From positions 2,976,001 through 3,040,000 of the forward strand of contig BSYQ01000009.1 of the NCBI GenBank assembly GCA_030272585.1: 64,000 bases of DNA, in the 5' to 3' direction. The notes below the pieces were generated by a model that saw only the letters and a program-made list of their open reading frames with translations, had not been told where the DNA came from and did no database searches. Source of the DNA: Bryopsis sp. KO-2023 (taxonomy: Eukaryota > Chlorophyta > Ulvophyceae > Bryopsidales > Bryopsidaceae). The position numbers and the translations under genes are program-made. The stretch's first letter is position 1. Each line of letters opens with the position of its first letter. Positions 1-11,417 of the stretch are shown piece after piece.

Positions 1-571
1 GCCATTTTCAAAGCTTTCGATAGACGCTGTACGCATGCAGCAACAATTCGATCAACATCTCAAACAAAATCAAAAGAAGCTTTCAACCCTTGCAAAGATT
101 GAAAGCCGACTGTGGAGAGGCTCATTCTCTGTTTGTTTTTTTGCTGTTTGCAGGCATGGGTTTTTTGGTCCGCGATGACTTGCACAGAATCTTCAATGGA
201 ATCGCATCTCATGTTCCAGACATCGTCGTGGATGAGGTATGGCTCTGATCGAAAAAATAAGACTAGAAAAAAAGGTGCATCCAGAAAACTCACTGTTCTA
301 AAAGCATTCAACCACTGTCGTCCTCAACAGAAGGAATTATTCTGAATTAATTAAGCAGACAGCCCGATGGAGGAATAAACGTTGACTGTACTTGCCAGAA
401 TGGTAATGATATGACTGACATGTTGCATATGGACAAATACTTTTTTTTCAAATCTCAGTTTCGAAAAGCCTTGCCTTGGGTGCTGTTCAGATGTTTGACG
501 AAATAGACTCTGATGGCGACGGCAGAGTGAGCTGCAGAGAATTTGCAGCGATGATGAAAAGTGCAATCTAG
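1..571 (+). CDS. EF-hand calcium-binding protein, C-terminal end (partial)
   Basis: Three exons are visible: 1-28 (runs in from the left edge), 154-236 and 491-571, stop at 569-571. Introns 29-153 and 237-490 are GT-AG and the phases agree. The joined tail holds two EF-hands. The first loop (starting DRRCMGF) lacks the usual acidic residues at positions 3 and 5, so it probably does not bind calcium. The second (DSDGDGRVSCRE) has D1, D3, D5, G6 and E12 and should bind it. The chain ends 11 residues after that loop. Such a pair closes calmodulin-like proteins and calcium-dependent kinases; the missing upstream part would decide which. The EF-hand call is firm, the subfamily is not. Confidence 0.8.
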
Positions 572-678
572 GGCATCATTCAAACAACAATACACTGATC
601 GCTGCAAAACCACGATGAAATGACATCCGAGGGATTCGAGGGTTCAGCAGGACATGAATGTATATCAGATATAGAAGC

Positions 679-815
679 AGAGTTCCTGTGGCGGCTGTCT
701 GTTTCACGAAATCAAATTTCCTCCCTCACGCTCAGACTGTGGTGAAGAGAGTTCCTGTGAAGGCTATCTGTTTTACAAGATCGAATTTCCTCCCAAATGC
801 TCAGACTGTGGTAAC
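679..815. repeat. 69-bp tandem duplication at the SEC5 3' end
   Basis: Two imperfect copies of about 65 bases start at 679 and 748 (period 69). Both begin AGAGTTCCTGTG and end CTCAGACTGTGGT. Read on the minus strand, the copy at 748-813 contains the SEC5 stop codon, and the copy at 679-743 lies in the presumed 3' untranslated region. The copies differ at several positions, so the duplication is not recent. Confidence 0.85.
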
Positions 816-2523
816 CCCCAAACACATCACATTCAACCCCATTCCTTGCATGCAATCCTTCAGCACACTACGGCACATCCCTTGGAGCTGCTTGTCCATT
901 TCCACAGGTCCGCCCTCCACACTCAACTTCTGGCCGAACGCATCCAAATCGGAGGTTTCACTCTCCATGCACGTCATGATCCGACTGATGTACAGCTCGT
1001 ACGTGGAATCCCACGCCCCATCGAGACTCTTTGAATTGAATTTCCGAAGGCCGGCCTCCAGAAAGGACGTGTCGAAATACATCTGAATGTGGTAGCCCAG
1101 ATGGGGGAGTGCTTGCGTTCGTGACTGGAGTTTGGAAACCAAATGCAGGATGATGGGGTCCATGATTGCATGCTGCTTGCAGGGGGCAAACTCGTAGATT
1201 TCGGCCTGGAAAACATTCATGACATTTTCACCATCTTGCTAAGAAAAACTTGACAAAAAACGCTTGAAACCTAGTCTGGAGATCTATGCAATAAGAACAA
1301 GAAGCGACGAGCGTGAAGGGAATCCGCCCCCCTACCTGTCGCTCAATGATAAAGTGAATCCATTCGATGGGACCGTTGCTCACTGCCACGAGGTCGCTTG
1401 GTTTCGGTGGATGTTCTTTTTCCTCCTTGAAGCATGTGTCCATCAACCTGTTGAGTTTACTTTTCACCGCATCTATGTACGCCACCAGCAACCTGTCCTC
1501 CAAATCCACAAACGTGACTTCCAAAGATGCAGCCTGAAAGCACATGATTACATAAGAAAAAATTCTGCAATCGTGACGCTTGTTTTGAATGCATTGAATT
1601 GAAATTGTTCTGCACACAATCGAAAGGCCGAGTGGAGCCCATTCACAGAAATGTGTTTTTGGGTCATTATTTTTATTCTTATTATTACATGGAGTGAATG
1701 TCACACACGATTTAAAAAAAAAATGACTTTCGCAATTTGGTTCTGAATTCTCAGGCGATTCAGCACTAAGGTGAGCATCTCCTCAACGTACAAAAACAAA
1801 AAAAGGGCATTTTGATTTTATTGTTATCTTTTTTCCGGTTAATTACCTCGGGTTTTTCAGGGGCAGATATGAAAGGGTCATCATATGCGATCAAATCGGC
1901 ATAAGCCGATGTCAATTCTGACAGCAGCTGCTTCCGGATGTGTCGACAATTCCCGATCAAAATGAGCAGCTTCGGCAAATTCGAAATCTACAAAACAAAA
2001 GAGACCCCCCCCCAAAAAAAAAGGGGGCAAAAAACCCTCAAGGTCACAACATCAATATTGGAACAGAGTCACAAGCACTGGGCAAAGAACTTATTTCTAA
2101 TTTTTATCATAAATTCATAATGGCAGGAGAAAAAACAACACAAACAGGTTTTTGCTTACAGGGGAAGCATCCTTTGGAGGTGTGGTTTTTCTTTTGGAGG
2201 CGACTTCCTCTTTTTTCATAGCAGATGCTGCCTGTCCCTCCACGGCGGCCGCAAACAGCTCGAAGCATTCATAGAAAGACGCTTGCAAAGCATCTCTCGA
2301 AATTCCTCTCGGAGTCTGAGGGTACTGAACACCACAAAAAACAAACAAAGACACCATCAATGCCGAGAAAACACTTTTCAGTCACAAAGAATAGCTTACA
2401 AGAAATTGCAGGCATCGACCCAGCCATTACCAGCATCAAAATCAACAAGAAAAAGAACAGTCTCACGTGTGATTCATACAACTGACCCCACCCCCTTCCT
2501 TCCCCCTGTGCGTGTGTCAGAAA

Positions 2524-2563
<40 letters not shown>

Positions 2564-5500
2564 GGCACAGAATTTCTTGGAAAGCACCCACCTCCTCCCC
2601 CATGTGTAGAACACACGGAGACAGAAAAAGAGCGTAGATTTTTCTTTTAAAAACACCCACCTCCTCTCTTTCCGCATTAAGGGCCCGATATTGATCCATC
2701 ACTTCACGTACGGCACAGCCCAGCTTGTAGGGCACCCATGTCACTGCGATGCCAGAGTTTCTGCTGCCAAGTCTGACCACCCAATCTTCCCAGCCCGACA
2801 AACTGTCCATCTGGCGTCGCAGATAACCACAGAGATGCTTGCTGCAAATCTGATGGCAATCTTTCAGGATGGACTGGATGGTGCTGATCAGAACGGGGTG
2901 CCCTCCGTCTTCCTGTGGAAAAACGCAACACAGGCATAATCTTTTAGGAAATTCAAGGATTTCGCAGACAGATTTTCTTCAAACAAAATATTCATATTCG
3001 TTTCTTATCCAGCCATGTATGTTTGGAGAACGGATTCCAAATTTAAGCCAGAAAATTCACTCCCCCAACCCCCCACCCAATTTTTTAAAAAATTAACGGA
3101 CGTACAATTTGATGGCAAGCGGTTGTTCGAAGGCTCGTCAGGACAGACTGGAGAGCATCTGGCAGCAGGCCTTGGCCATGCAAAAGCGTGTCGATGCTTT
3201 CCATCACTTTGGATTTGAATGCCTCCAAAATTCCTTGACAGATGCGATCGGCTCCTTGCAAACTCAAAGCAATACCTTCCTCTGTGGCCGGTGTCAAATC
3301 TGGAACCTGCTGGCACAACACCCACCAAAAAAACACACACACACCGATCTTCCATCAATTTCAGTACGTCACCTAGAAGAAAAAATAAACATAGGTTATT
3401 AAAAAAAGGGGGTGATGATAAAAAAAAACAAAGCTTCAAAAAAAGGCTGTTGAAAGGGACACATTGGATTGGCCGTGTTTTTTTTTTTCTGCCACAGTAC
3501 CTCTTTGAGTGGAGTGCTGTTTCTGATGGTCCAAGCCAACGGAACGTATTTCAATATTATGGTGGTCAGTTTGGAAACGTATTCCACCCAGCATTCATGA
3601 ATTGCTCTAGTTTCACTCGCCTTCCCATCCAGTTCTTTGCCAAAGGGGCCTCGGTTTGCCGAACCCTATATACACCCCCCACAACAAATATCGCATTTCA
3701 TTCGTTTTTTTGTTCGAAATTGCTTTCAAAAAAAGATTGTGCTTTTGGGGAGTTCAGCTCAGCAACATTTATGAAAAGCTGTTTTTCGAAGATTCATTCT
3801 GAAATGTGCGCGGGGGTAAAAATCAGACCTTAGACGTATTACCAATCATGTTTTATAGCTCAGTAATATGTATGTTTTCCCATGCACTCGATGGCTTGCT
3901 GGGTAATCAGCACTGGAACAATTTTTTTTTTTAATATATAAAAAAATCCAATTCACAAATGCTCTTCCACCCCCAAAATTTATGATTGTTTTTCCAGCGT
4001 ATTGCCCTCACCCGGGCCCTCCGCCGCCTCTGGGAAATCGAGGTCAAGTTTGCCAAGTGCTCTTTTGTCGTGACAGCCATTTCATCATGAACGTGGTGTT
4101 CCAGGGATGCCAGCCACAATTCGATGGGCTGAATTCCATGGGCGCTGGGCAGTCCTTCGCTTTGCAATTGCAAAACAACTGTAACGAATTCCTCGACGAC
4201 CTCCGGCTCCAAATCGGGGTTTTCCAACCCTTCAATCACGTTTGCGCAGACTTCTGATACGCCCTGAATGGAAATATTAATTATCGCTCATTTTAAATAA
4301 GCCACCTTTTTTCCCTCATTCAGAATATGCCACCTTTTTTCCCTTTCTTAATACAGAGGGGGGAAGTTTTTGAAGTTTTTTTTTATAGTTTTTTTTTCAC
4401 GTTTTTTGGTTTCTTGCTTTTTTTGGGGGGGAAGAGGGGAGGGGGTTTTACGAATGCAATAACGAACCGACCTTTTCCACTTCAGCAAAGAGTCTGTTCC
4501 ATGTCGACACTTCTGATTCTGCCATCATGGCTTTCGCTCTTTTGTATTCGCTGACGACCTGGGGGTAGTCCTCAGATTCGGCCAATTGCCTTATCCTAGC
4601 AGGCAAACCGAAGGCCGATTGAAACCTCTTGATCACCCCAATGACGCTTTTGATTTGCTGAACTTTCTGGTTTCTTTCCACCATTGGGGCGAAAGCCCGT
4701 TGGGCATCCTCTTGCACCTTCACCACCACCATAAGGTCACATCAAGGCGACGCTCCAAGAATAGACAGAAAACCTAACCCAAGGAATGCTTTCCACCTGA
4801 AATCTTCTTCACTTCAGGATTGGAACACCCCATATAATTTAAAAGGTGCCCCCTTGATTAAAAAACAAGGAACTGAAAGGTAGGAGAATACATGCAATTA
4901 TTGAATCTTGAGGGCAAATGCAACTCAAGTATCTTGGATTGGTGTTTGGCCAACCGTACCCAACAGTCCTTGCTATTTATATCGGAATGATCATCAATGT
5001 TTATTATATGCTAAGAAGAATGCCTTTTTCCATTTTCTTTTTTTCCGGTATTTTTACCTGAGTGATGGATGCTCTGAGCGAATGCGTATTGACCCCCCTT
5101 TTGTCAGCTTCGTTTTTATGGAGTCTTACGTAGACATCATCGATCGTGTTTTTGCAACTGATGAACCGCTCAAAATTCTCTTTCACCTTCACACATCACT
5201 ACAGCGAAAAAATCACGACCACCCCACACCCCCCCAACAAAAAACCCAAAAAGGAAACGCACGAAAAACTTACACGAAAAGGGCTTTTTCACAGAAAAGT
5301 CAGAAACCGTTTTTTCCTCATTTCAGCAAGGAGACAGAAATCACGAAACATGACTAAGTGTTGAGATTTCCCTGCATAGACACATGCTATTTTATTGATT
5401 CTCAGCATTGCTGAAATGCAAATTTTCACAGTTTTTATTTTAATTTCCGTATCCCTACAAACCGAATCACAACTCACCAGCTGCTTCAATTGTCCAGTTC

Positions 5501-7066
5501 TCTTGGACAGCCCGGTTTCCAGAGTCCGCATTCCCTCATCCAAATCCTTCAAAGCTGTGTTCTGATCAAAGAAAAAAATAAAATAAAACAGAAATGGAGT
5601 TAAGAAACTCCATTTTTTTCTTCTCAGAAACGCAGCATCACAGGTCTAAATCTTTCGATCTCAAATATCAAAGGTGGGGAACTTAAACAAGGTTCCTTGC
5701 TTCTTGTGGCCATTGTCGATATTTTGGGTTGAAAAAAAAGACAAAACGAGGTGCTCACCTCGTGAACAGTGGCGAGGTAATGCTCGGGACTGAATGCAGC
5801 ACTCGAAGGGAGGACCTGCACCCACCCATCCACAACGAAAGCCATCAGTCAATCCAAACGTGAAATTAAGAATATGTACTCGATCCACAAAAATATTCAC
5901 ATTGTTTTCCCCTGATGGCAAACCTTTTTTTCCCAGATGATAAATCCTGTCGAGGAATTGGGCCGGAAAAAAAAAAGAGTGATCCACACATGCACATTAT
6001 TTTTTTGAAATTTATATTAATTCACCAAAACGGGATGCATCTGTCTGCTTCATTGCCCTAAGCAAAAAAATAAATAAATCAAATAATAATAATAAAAACA
6101 GTGAGGATTCTGTTCTCAGATTGGAACATGATAATGCTTTTTTTTTTCCCTTGTGACGCTGTTGCAAAGTGGATGCCTACTTTCTCTGTTTGCTGCACTT
6201 TCATCTGCCGCACGGATTTGCTGTTGGACCTGGACATCGTGGGTTTCGACAAAAATTTTCTTGAAGGCAAGGTTGTCAGCATGGGTGCAGATCCTTGTTT
6301 CGACATCTGAGGGAAAAACTGGCAAATTTCAGCAATAGAGATTTCATTGACCGAATTCCAAATCCACAAATTCAAATTCTTTCAAATTCAAATTGATTTT
6401 ATTTTAATTTTTGCATACAGAAATCGAATAGCCCACACATCCAACAGCTCCCTTCAAAAACCCTCCAAAGGCACTGAGCTGTTTGGCATATGGGGAACGA
6501 AAAAGTCAAAGTGCGCTAATAATTTCACCAGCTCTCACCAGCTTCAAAGTGTGTGGATCTATGCTGCCCATCCCCAGCGGATCTCTCGGATTTTCGTCCA
6601 AAGCCGCAGCTGTCGCTGCCATCTGCCTCAGGAGCGCGTCTTCCTCTTCGCTCGTTTTCATAAATACACGTACCAGCCGGCTCGCTTCCTCGCCTATCTC
6701 CCCTTCCCCGACATCCCCCCAGGTCTCCGGCCCTGGATAGCCCCCCTTCTCGTCGTCCAGGGAGTCGTCATCGTAGTCGTCGGAGGAGTCCCTTCGCAAT
6801 GTCGGAACGTAGTGCGCTTCAGGGTCGTAGGAAGAGAGGTCGCTGATGAACGTTTCTTGCGTTCCTCCGCGAGATGGGGCGGGGAGGGGCGACGCGGTCG
6901 TCGAGCGGATGTGGGGAGTGACGGTTTCCAACGACGCAGCACGCTGGTGGGACGGAATCGTCGGGGGTCGTGGGGCTGGCGACCGAGCTGGCGATGCGTG
7001 CTGCAGGTCGGCGCCTGCAGCAGAGGAATCGTTCTGGAACTTCACCGCGTTCTTTCTGGAAAACAT
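801..7066 (-). CDS. SEC5: Exocyst complex subunit SEC5 (EXOC2), 16 exons
   Basis: Exons, read from the start: 7066-6539, 6306-6181, 6057-6026, 5946-5901, 5815-5759, 5561-5478, 5186-5058, 4717-4472, 4263-4012, 3665-3501, 3306-3106, 2912-2661, 2324-2160, 1987-1847, 1533-1336, 1205-801. All junctions are GT-AG and the phases close to about 1008 residues (the plant protein is near 1090). The long first exon encodes a low-complexity acidic N-terminus ending in the IDPHTLKL segment also seen in plant SEC5. Then come the exocyst signatures KENFERFISCKNTIDDV and IKSVIGVIKRFQSAFGLP, and helical-rod segments matching plant SEC5 in order. SEC5 is part of the octameric tether that docks secretory vesicles at the plasma membrane. 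The small exons 3 and 4 and the 3665 acceptor are the least certain. Assignment rests on remembered family sequence. Confidence 0.9.
2525..2560. repeat. GACA microsatellite in a SEC5 intron
   Basis: Nine perfect GACA units lie in the intron between SEC5 exons 2912-2661 and 2324-2160. This is simple repeat with no coding sense. Confidence 0.95.
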
Positions 7067-7431
7067 GCGAGGAACATTGGCCGAAGAAAAAAAAAGAGTG
7101 TGGAAATATGTCAGAAGGAAACTAAAGAGAGACGTCGAGCGAAATTCAGCCGACTTCACACGTGATGATGAGTCATATTGGGCGACTCGTTCCAAGAGCT
7201 GAACCCTGGCCACACCATGTGTTGAAACCAGGTGTTTTCCCAACAGCTGTCAGAATTCCCACCTTTATGGATGCTGTGTCCCTCAGCCATCACTTTGCAC
7301 CACCATTTTCACAGTGACCCAGTGTCGGCATCTTTGCTGATCAACTCTCTTTTACATCCAGGCAACCCCCCCTCCAAACCCTGTGCTAACTACAACTACC
7401 TAGTTATCCATCTATTCTATATTAGAATGTG
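7067..7431. other. Spacer between UPF0739-like gene and SEC5
   Basis: Both flanking genes read on the minus strand, so these 365 bases hold the 3' flank of the UPF0739-like gene and the 5' flank of SEC5. The SEC5 frame stays open upstream to 7243, but the segment before 7066 does not look like SEC5. I saw no other feature. Confidence 0.5.
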
Positions 7432-8301
7432 CTACACAGCCCAAGCCACTCGGCCTGGCCTCTCCCTCACCACCTCAAGCTCCCCCCAAACCCCCTCAAC
7501 ACCTCCAATCCTGCTTTTCAATCGATCCCTGACAGCTGCCAGCAACTCATCCTCATCCAGCACCCCCTCCGGCACCGTGAAGGAAAACAGCTGAGGAACT
7601 GGACTCACTGCCATGCGATGCTGACTAATACCTACCAGTTTGCACTCCAAGCAGCACCTAATCACAGATTTTTCATCCATGCAGCCCACCACCCCACCCA
7701 ACTCTGGATTTAGATGGTCGATTCCATAGGCATAGATGAGGGGATATTCCAACAACCAGCCGTTGAGCATGGGCAGCGATTGCGACGCGCCAGGAATGCA
7801 GCTCAAATCAACGAGGCGATCGTTGGGCTCGTTTTCAAGCGCAGTCAGGACTTCTTCCACCATCGATAACACGAATTTCGTTGCAGACTCGTTATCCAAA
7901 ACAGTTCGGACGTCACGGCTTGACGGCTTTTGCGCGAGATAAATCGGCCATCGGCGGCCTTCCTGGGCGGCGCAGTTTTGTTTCAAAAGCTCGCGGTTGA
8001 CCAAGTACAGGACCCCGCCGTCGCTCCCTTTGACGTCCCACTGGGACGGATCTTTGTAAAGGAGGCAAGAAACCGCGACTCCACTCACGACGCCCACTTC
8101 TCTCAGGAATTCCCTGATCTTGGTCCAGTCTTTGCAACGGAAATGCACTTCGTCGCAGAACACCGCCGGTCTCACTCCGCAGACGACGACCAATAAGTCA
8201 CGTGCAAACACGCGAAAGTTTTTCGGCTTGAGGTCCCAGGAAAAAACGCGCTCCACGATCTTCTCGCAGACTTCGGCAGAAAGTCCCCGACCGCCTGGCA
8301 T
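7432..8301 (-). CDS. UPF0739 (C1orf74-like) family protein
   Basis: A single exon of 289 residues. It lines up by eye with the human C1orf74 family (UPF0739/DUF4504): LLVVVCGVRPAVFCDE near residues 50-65 against a family segment of the form VLAVARGLKPAVLYD, GWLLEYPLIYAY near 175 against GILLGYPVPYTF, and LFSFTVPEG with a following basic helix near the end against LYSFSVPES. The biochemical role of the family is unknown and I propose none. The start is the first ATG in frame; the frame is open about 30 codons further up but has no earlier ATG. A second ATG at 8401 opens another frame across this start (separate entry). It lies head to head with the U-box gene. Confidence 0.65.
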   Translation of the reverse strand: MPGGRGLSAEVCEKIVERVFSWDLKPKNFRVFARDLLVVVCGVRPAVFCDEVHFRCKDWTKIREFLREVGVVSGVAVSCLLYKDPSQWDVKGSDGGVLYLVNRELLKQNCAAQEGRRWPIYLAQKPSSRDVRTVLDNESATKFVLSMVEEVLTALENEPNDRLVDLSCIPGASQSLPMLNGWLLEYPLIYAYGIDHLNPELGGVVGCMDEKSVIRCCLECKLVGISQHRMAVSPVPQLFSFTVPEGVLDEDELLAAVRDRLKSRIGGVEGVWGELEVVRERPGRVAWAV

Positions 8302-8401
8302 CGATTTTTCCCGCGGAACCCCACTGGCGATTTCGTTTTCGGACCGGATTTGCTGCCGGTCTTGCTCTTTTTGTTTTTGTGAAAAAGTCGGTCACATTCA
8401 C
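8198..8401 (-). CDS. Overlapping 67-codon frame with PIP-degron-like N-terminus
   Basis: This ATG is 100 bases upstream of the UPF0739-like start, and its frame runs across that start in a different phase. The first residues, MNVTDFFTKTKRARPA, resemble a PCNA-interacting degron: hydrophobic, then TDFF, with a lysine four residues after the second aromatic. The usual glutamine is absent. It could be a regulatory upstream frame, the first exon of a spliced form, or chance. I see no splice pair that would join it to the main frame. Confidence 0.25.
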   Translation of the reverse strand: MNVTDFFTKTKRARPAANPVRKRNRQWGSAGKIDARRSGTFCRSLREDRGARFFLGPQAEKLSRVCT

Positions 8402-8829
8402 CTTAACGTCATACCACCAACGGTGTGAAGTTATCGTGTTACACTTTTTACCACTCTACGTTACAGCTCCAGAGAAAGCTGCGGGAGGATTTTTCGGCCA
8501 GCAGCGTGCCAACATAACCGCTCGCGAGTGACGAGGGGGCTGGACGTTTTTTTTTGTTACGAAATCCAGTTCGCTTTTTTAGGTCGTTGACGTCTTGATA
8601 AGAAACGACCGGCTCATCACAACGTTTTTCGTCTGCCCTCGGGAGATTTTCGCTCGACGGACAAAAAAAATACAGAAACGTATAGCAGCAACACAAGTCG
8701 CGATAAGGGATCTGTGAAAGGAAAAGTTCAAGTGACGACAAGCGGGAACGGGAGGGCAGCAATTGATCAAGACACATAGCGAGAACCGGAGCGAAACGAA
8801 CACACTTGTTCGTTGGGAAAGTCGACGCG
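8302..8829. promoter_or_regulatory. Divergent promoter region, UPF0739-like and U-box genes
   Basis: The two start codons face away from each other across 528 bases, so both promoters should lie here. I see no clear TATA box. A 201-codon minus-strand frame at 8448-9053 covers part of it, but it overlaps the first U-box exon and resembles no family, so I treat it as chance. Confidence 0.5.
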
Positions 8830-11417
8830 ATGACGCACTCCGAAATCGAAGCCGGAAAGCAGTTCGACAAGGTCTGTTTCCTTTTCCGCTCATTTCTTTT
8901 TTGTACGCTTGTTCTTGCCACTTCCTGCAGGTATGTCATCGATATTTGGGATGCGCCAAGCTCCCGGACTCCTGCCCCCGTTATTTCACTGCGCTCGCCA
9001 CTGTTCCGAACGAACCTCATGTTTCCTTCTGTGGTTTCTGCATCAGGCGGCATGGATGGAAAATATGTCGGTTTCCATTCGCAACTCCGCCGCTGCGTCG
9101 AAGAAACGCCTGTCGAACCTCAAGTCGACGCGCTCGTTCAAGAACTTCGACGAGGGGAAGGATGCCCCCAAGGAATACGTCTGCCCGGTTTCGTTGCAAT
9201 TGATGCGGGACCCTGTATTGCTGGTGGAAACGGGCCAAGTGTACGACAGGGAGTCCATAGACGGCTGGTTCAAGAGCGGCCACAACACCGACCCTGTTAC
9301 TGGTGGGTTGGAGGAATCACCAGAATATATATAACCCCCCCAAAAAAAAATATGTATATATGGCAGCACTCCTGCATTGAAGAGTGGACGGGAACCAATC
9401 GATCATTCCGAAATGGATGAAATCCAATTCAGAATTGCATAGGATAGGTGCAGCAGAAAATCGAGGGGATGCAAAAATGTCAGGGTTTGGTTTCTTGTGG
9501 CACGGGCAAGCAAAAGAACATATATATATATATTATATAAAAAAATATTTGCCTAATGTAAATGAAACATATGGGGTGTGCTGCAACCCCAACAGAACAG
9601 AGCATAGTTTCTGAAATCGACAGTTCGAAAACACTTCTTGTGTTGTTGTTTTTTCTTTTTCCAGGGGTCAGATTAAAGGGGAAAAGGCTGAGTCCTGTTT
9701 TTCCCTTGCGGTCGGCGATATATGATTTCGCAAAGAAACACTCCATCGAGTTAGAGCCAATCGACGAAAGCGATGAGCGTTCCTTGGACGAACAAGAAAA
9801 TGGTGGGAAAGACCCCATGGATATCGAACCTGCAGCAGCGGTAGGATTGGCAGGGATTTCCGTGTATGATGTCCAAGCGCTCTGCAGTTTGTTCCACAGT
9901 GCCAACATGTCGGAAAGAATCGCCTCGATGAAGTTGCTTGCGGATATGGCCAGGTACGCTAAAATTTTCCTTTTTTCCTTTCTTCTTTTTTCTGCTGAAT
10001 TTTCCTTTTTCTTTCTTCTTTTTTTCTGAATTTTCCTCTGTCTTTCTCCTTTTTTTTTTTTTTTTTTTTGGGGGGGGGGATTCTCATTTATCGAAAGGTT
10101 GGGAATTTTGCAATCCATTTCTTTTTTTTTAATTGTGGAAAAAGAAAACTCAAATGACGTGGATTTTTTGTGGCTTTGTCTGTGGCACACAGATATGGCG
10201 ACAGCAAGCAAATGAAAAGGGTTACGAAATGCATATCGGTGGATACGCTCACGTCCAGCTTGGCCAGCGATTCGCCCGGGCTGCGAGCCCAAGCCGCCAG
10301 ACTGCTGCTGCACCTGCCAGGAGATCACGTCTCTCTGTTGCAGTGTCTGCAATTCATCAAATTGCCCAACACTCAGCTGAGGGAGGAAGCCATGCTGTCG
10401 ATCTGGCAGACAGCTTACAGGAACAGGAGCAAAATGCAGGACGTGGCGAAAGCCGTCGAAGAATCTGGAACTCAGGAACTGATCGATGCGATCAAGCCGC
10501 TGGCAGACACCACCAGGAACGATGACACCCCGGAAGAGGTAACAGCAGCATTTGTTATTCTCGTTGGATCAAAACAATAAGAGAAAAATAAGAAAAAGGG
10601 AAAAGTGTTGCAGTTAATGCCAGGTATGCAGGATTTTCCTTTTTCCTTTCTTCATTTTTTATTTTTTTTCGGGGGGGGGGGGGGGGGGTGGGGGGGGGGG
10701 GTATGAGAATTGTTTCATGAATGCTCCAAGGATAACCGAGCCGTCGTTGTTTTCGCCTCTTCAGGAAAAAAACCCTATGTGCATGTGGATGTTTATTTTT
10801 TGAGTCGTCTGCCTCCGTTTTCACCTACTGCCATGGAAAATAAAACTTTCATTTATTCTGTTTTTTTTGTTTTTTTTCGGTCTGCACAAATCGACAGACA
10901 AAAACATTGATTTTATTCTGTAATTTTTTGTTGTCAGGTTCGTGCATATGCTGCATTTGTTCTCTGCTGCATGGTGTTGCGGCCATCCCTCCGTGGAACC
11001 ATGATCCACGAAGAAGTGGCACCCCTGCTGCTGCATTTCCTCAACACCACCACCGACGTGGGCTTTCGATTCTGCTTGCTGAAAGCATGCCAGTATCTGT
11101 GCGAAGACCCCCGAGGAAGGCAGCAAATCCGACAAGCCGGCGGCACTCGAATCTTCGTCCTGCACCTCCCCCCTCGAAACAAACTGGTGCTGTATTCAAC
11201 CAGGTTGTTTTTGGATTGGTTTGCGTGGGTGACTGTGGCCGAAACGGCAGTCAAGGGGATGTTCCACCTGTCAAAAGACGATGGAGCCAGGCAAGAGATG
11301 CGGACCACCGGAACGATCGCCGCGCTCAGGGCAATGAATCGTGAATCGAAATTCCAGGAGGCGTGCCGGCATAAATACTTGGGGCCGTTGATCGGACGGC
11401 TCACCACATCGACCTGA
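8830..11417 (+). CDS. U-box/armadillo-repeat E3 ubiquitin ligase (PUB type)
   Basis: Five exons, 8830-8871, 9047-9302, 9665-9953, 10193-10538 and 10938-11417, give 470 residues with agreeing phases. The U-box spans about residues 54-130: PKEYVCPVSLQLMRDPVLL, then TGQVYDRESIDGWF, then LSPVFPLRSAIYDFA after the second intron. This is the fold that recruits a ubiquitin-loaded E2 without zinc. The rest is helical in armadillo style (leucine-rich segments with LLLHL, VAETAVKGMFHLSKDDGAR) and should bind substrates. This order is typical of plant PUB proteins. The start is set by the 14-codon first exon, which joins in phase to the U-box exon. The substrate cannot be told from sequence. Confidence 0.85.
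10050..10079. repeat. T20-G10 homopolymer junction in an intron
   Basis: Twenty T followed directly by ten G lie in the third intron of the U-box gene. The same T-then-G arrangement recurs at 58670. Confidence 0.9.
10671..10701. repeat. G18-T-G12 run in an intron
   Basis: Thirty guanines broken by one T lie in the last intron of the U-box gene, just after a T-rich stretch. Such a run can fold into a G-quadruplex on the coding strand and in the pre-mRNA. It could also mark a length-unstable or poorly sequenced site. Confidence 0.9.

Noticed and set aside
3370-3385. Possible SEC5 micro-exon (DVLKLMEDR)
   Set aside because: Its phase does not fit between the flanking exons, which join directly in phase 0.
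3835-3925. Possible extra SEC5 exon encoding a QQAIECMGKH peptide
   Set aside because: No acceptor and donor pair keeps the frame, and exons 4263-4012 and 3665-3501 already join in phase.
8448-9053. 201-codon minus frame upstream of the U-box gene
   Set aside because: Overlaps the first U-box exon, has no recognisable domain and no conserved pattern.
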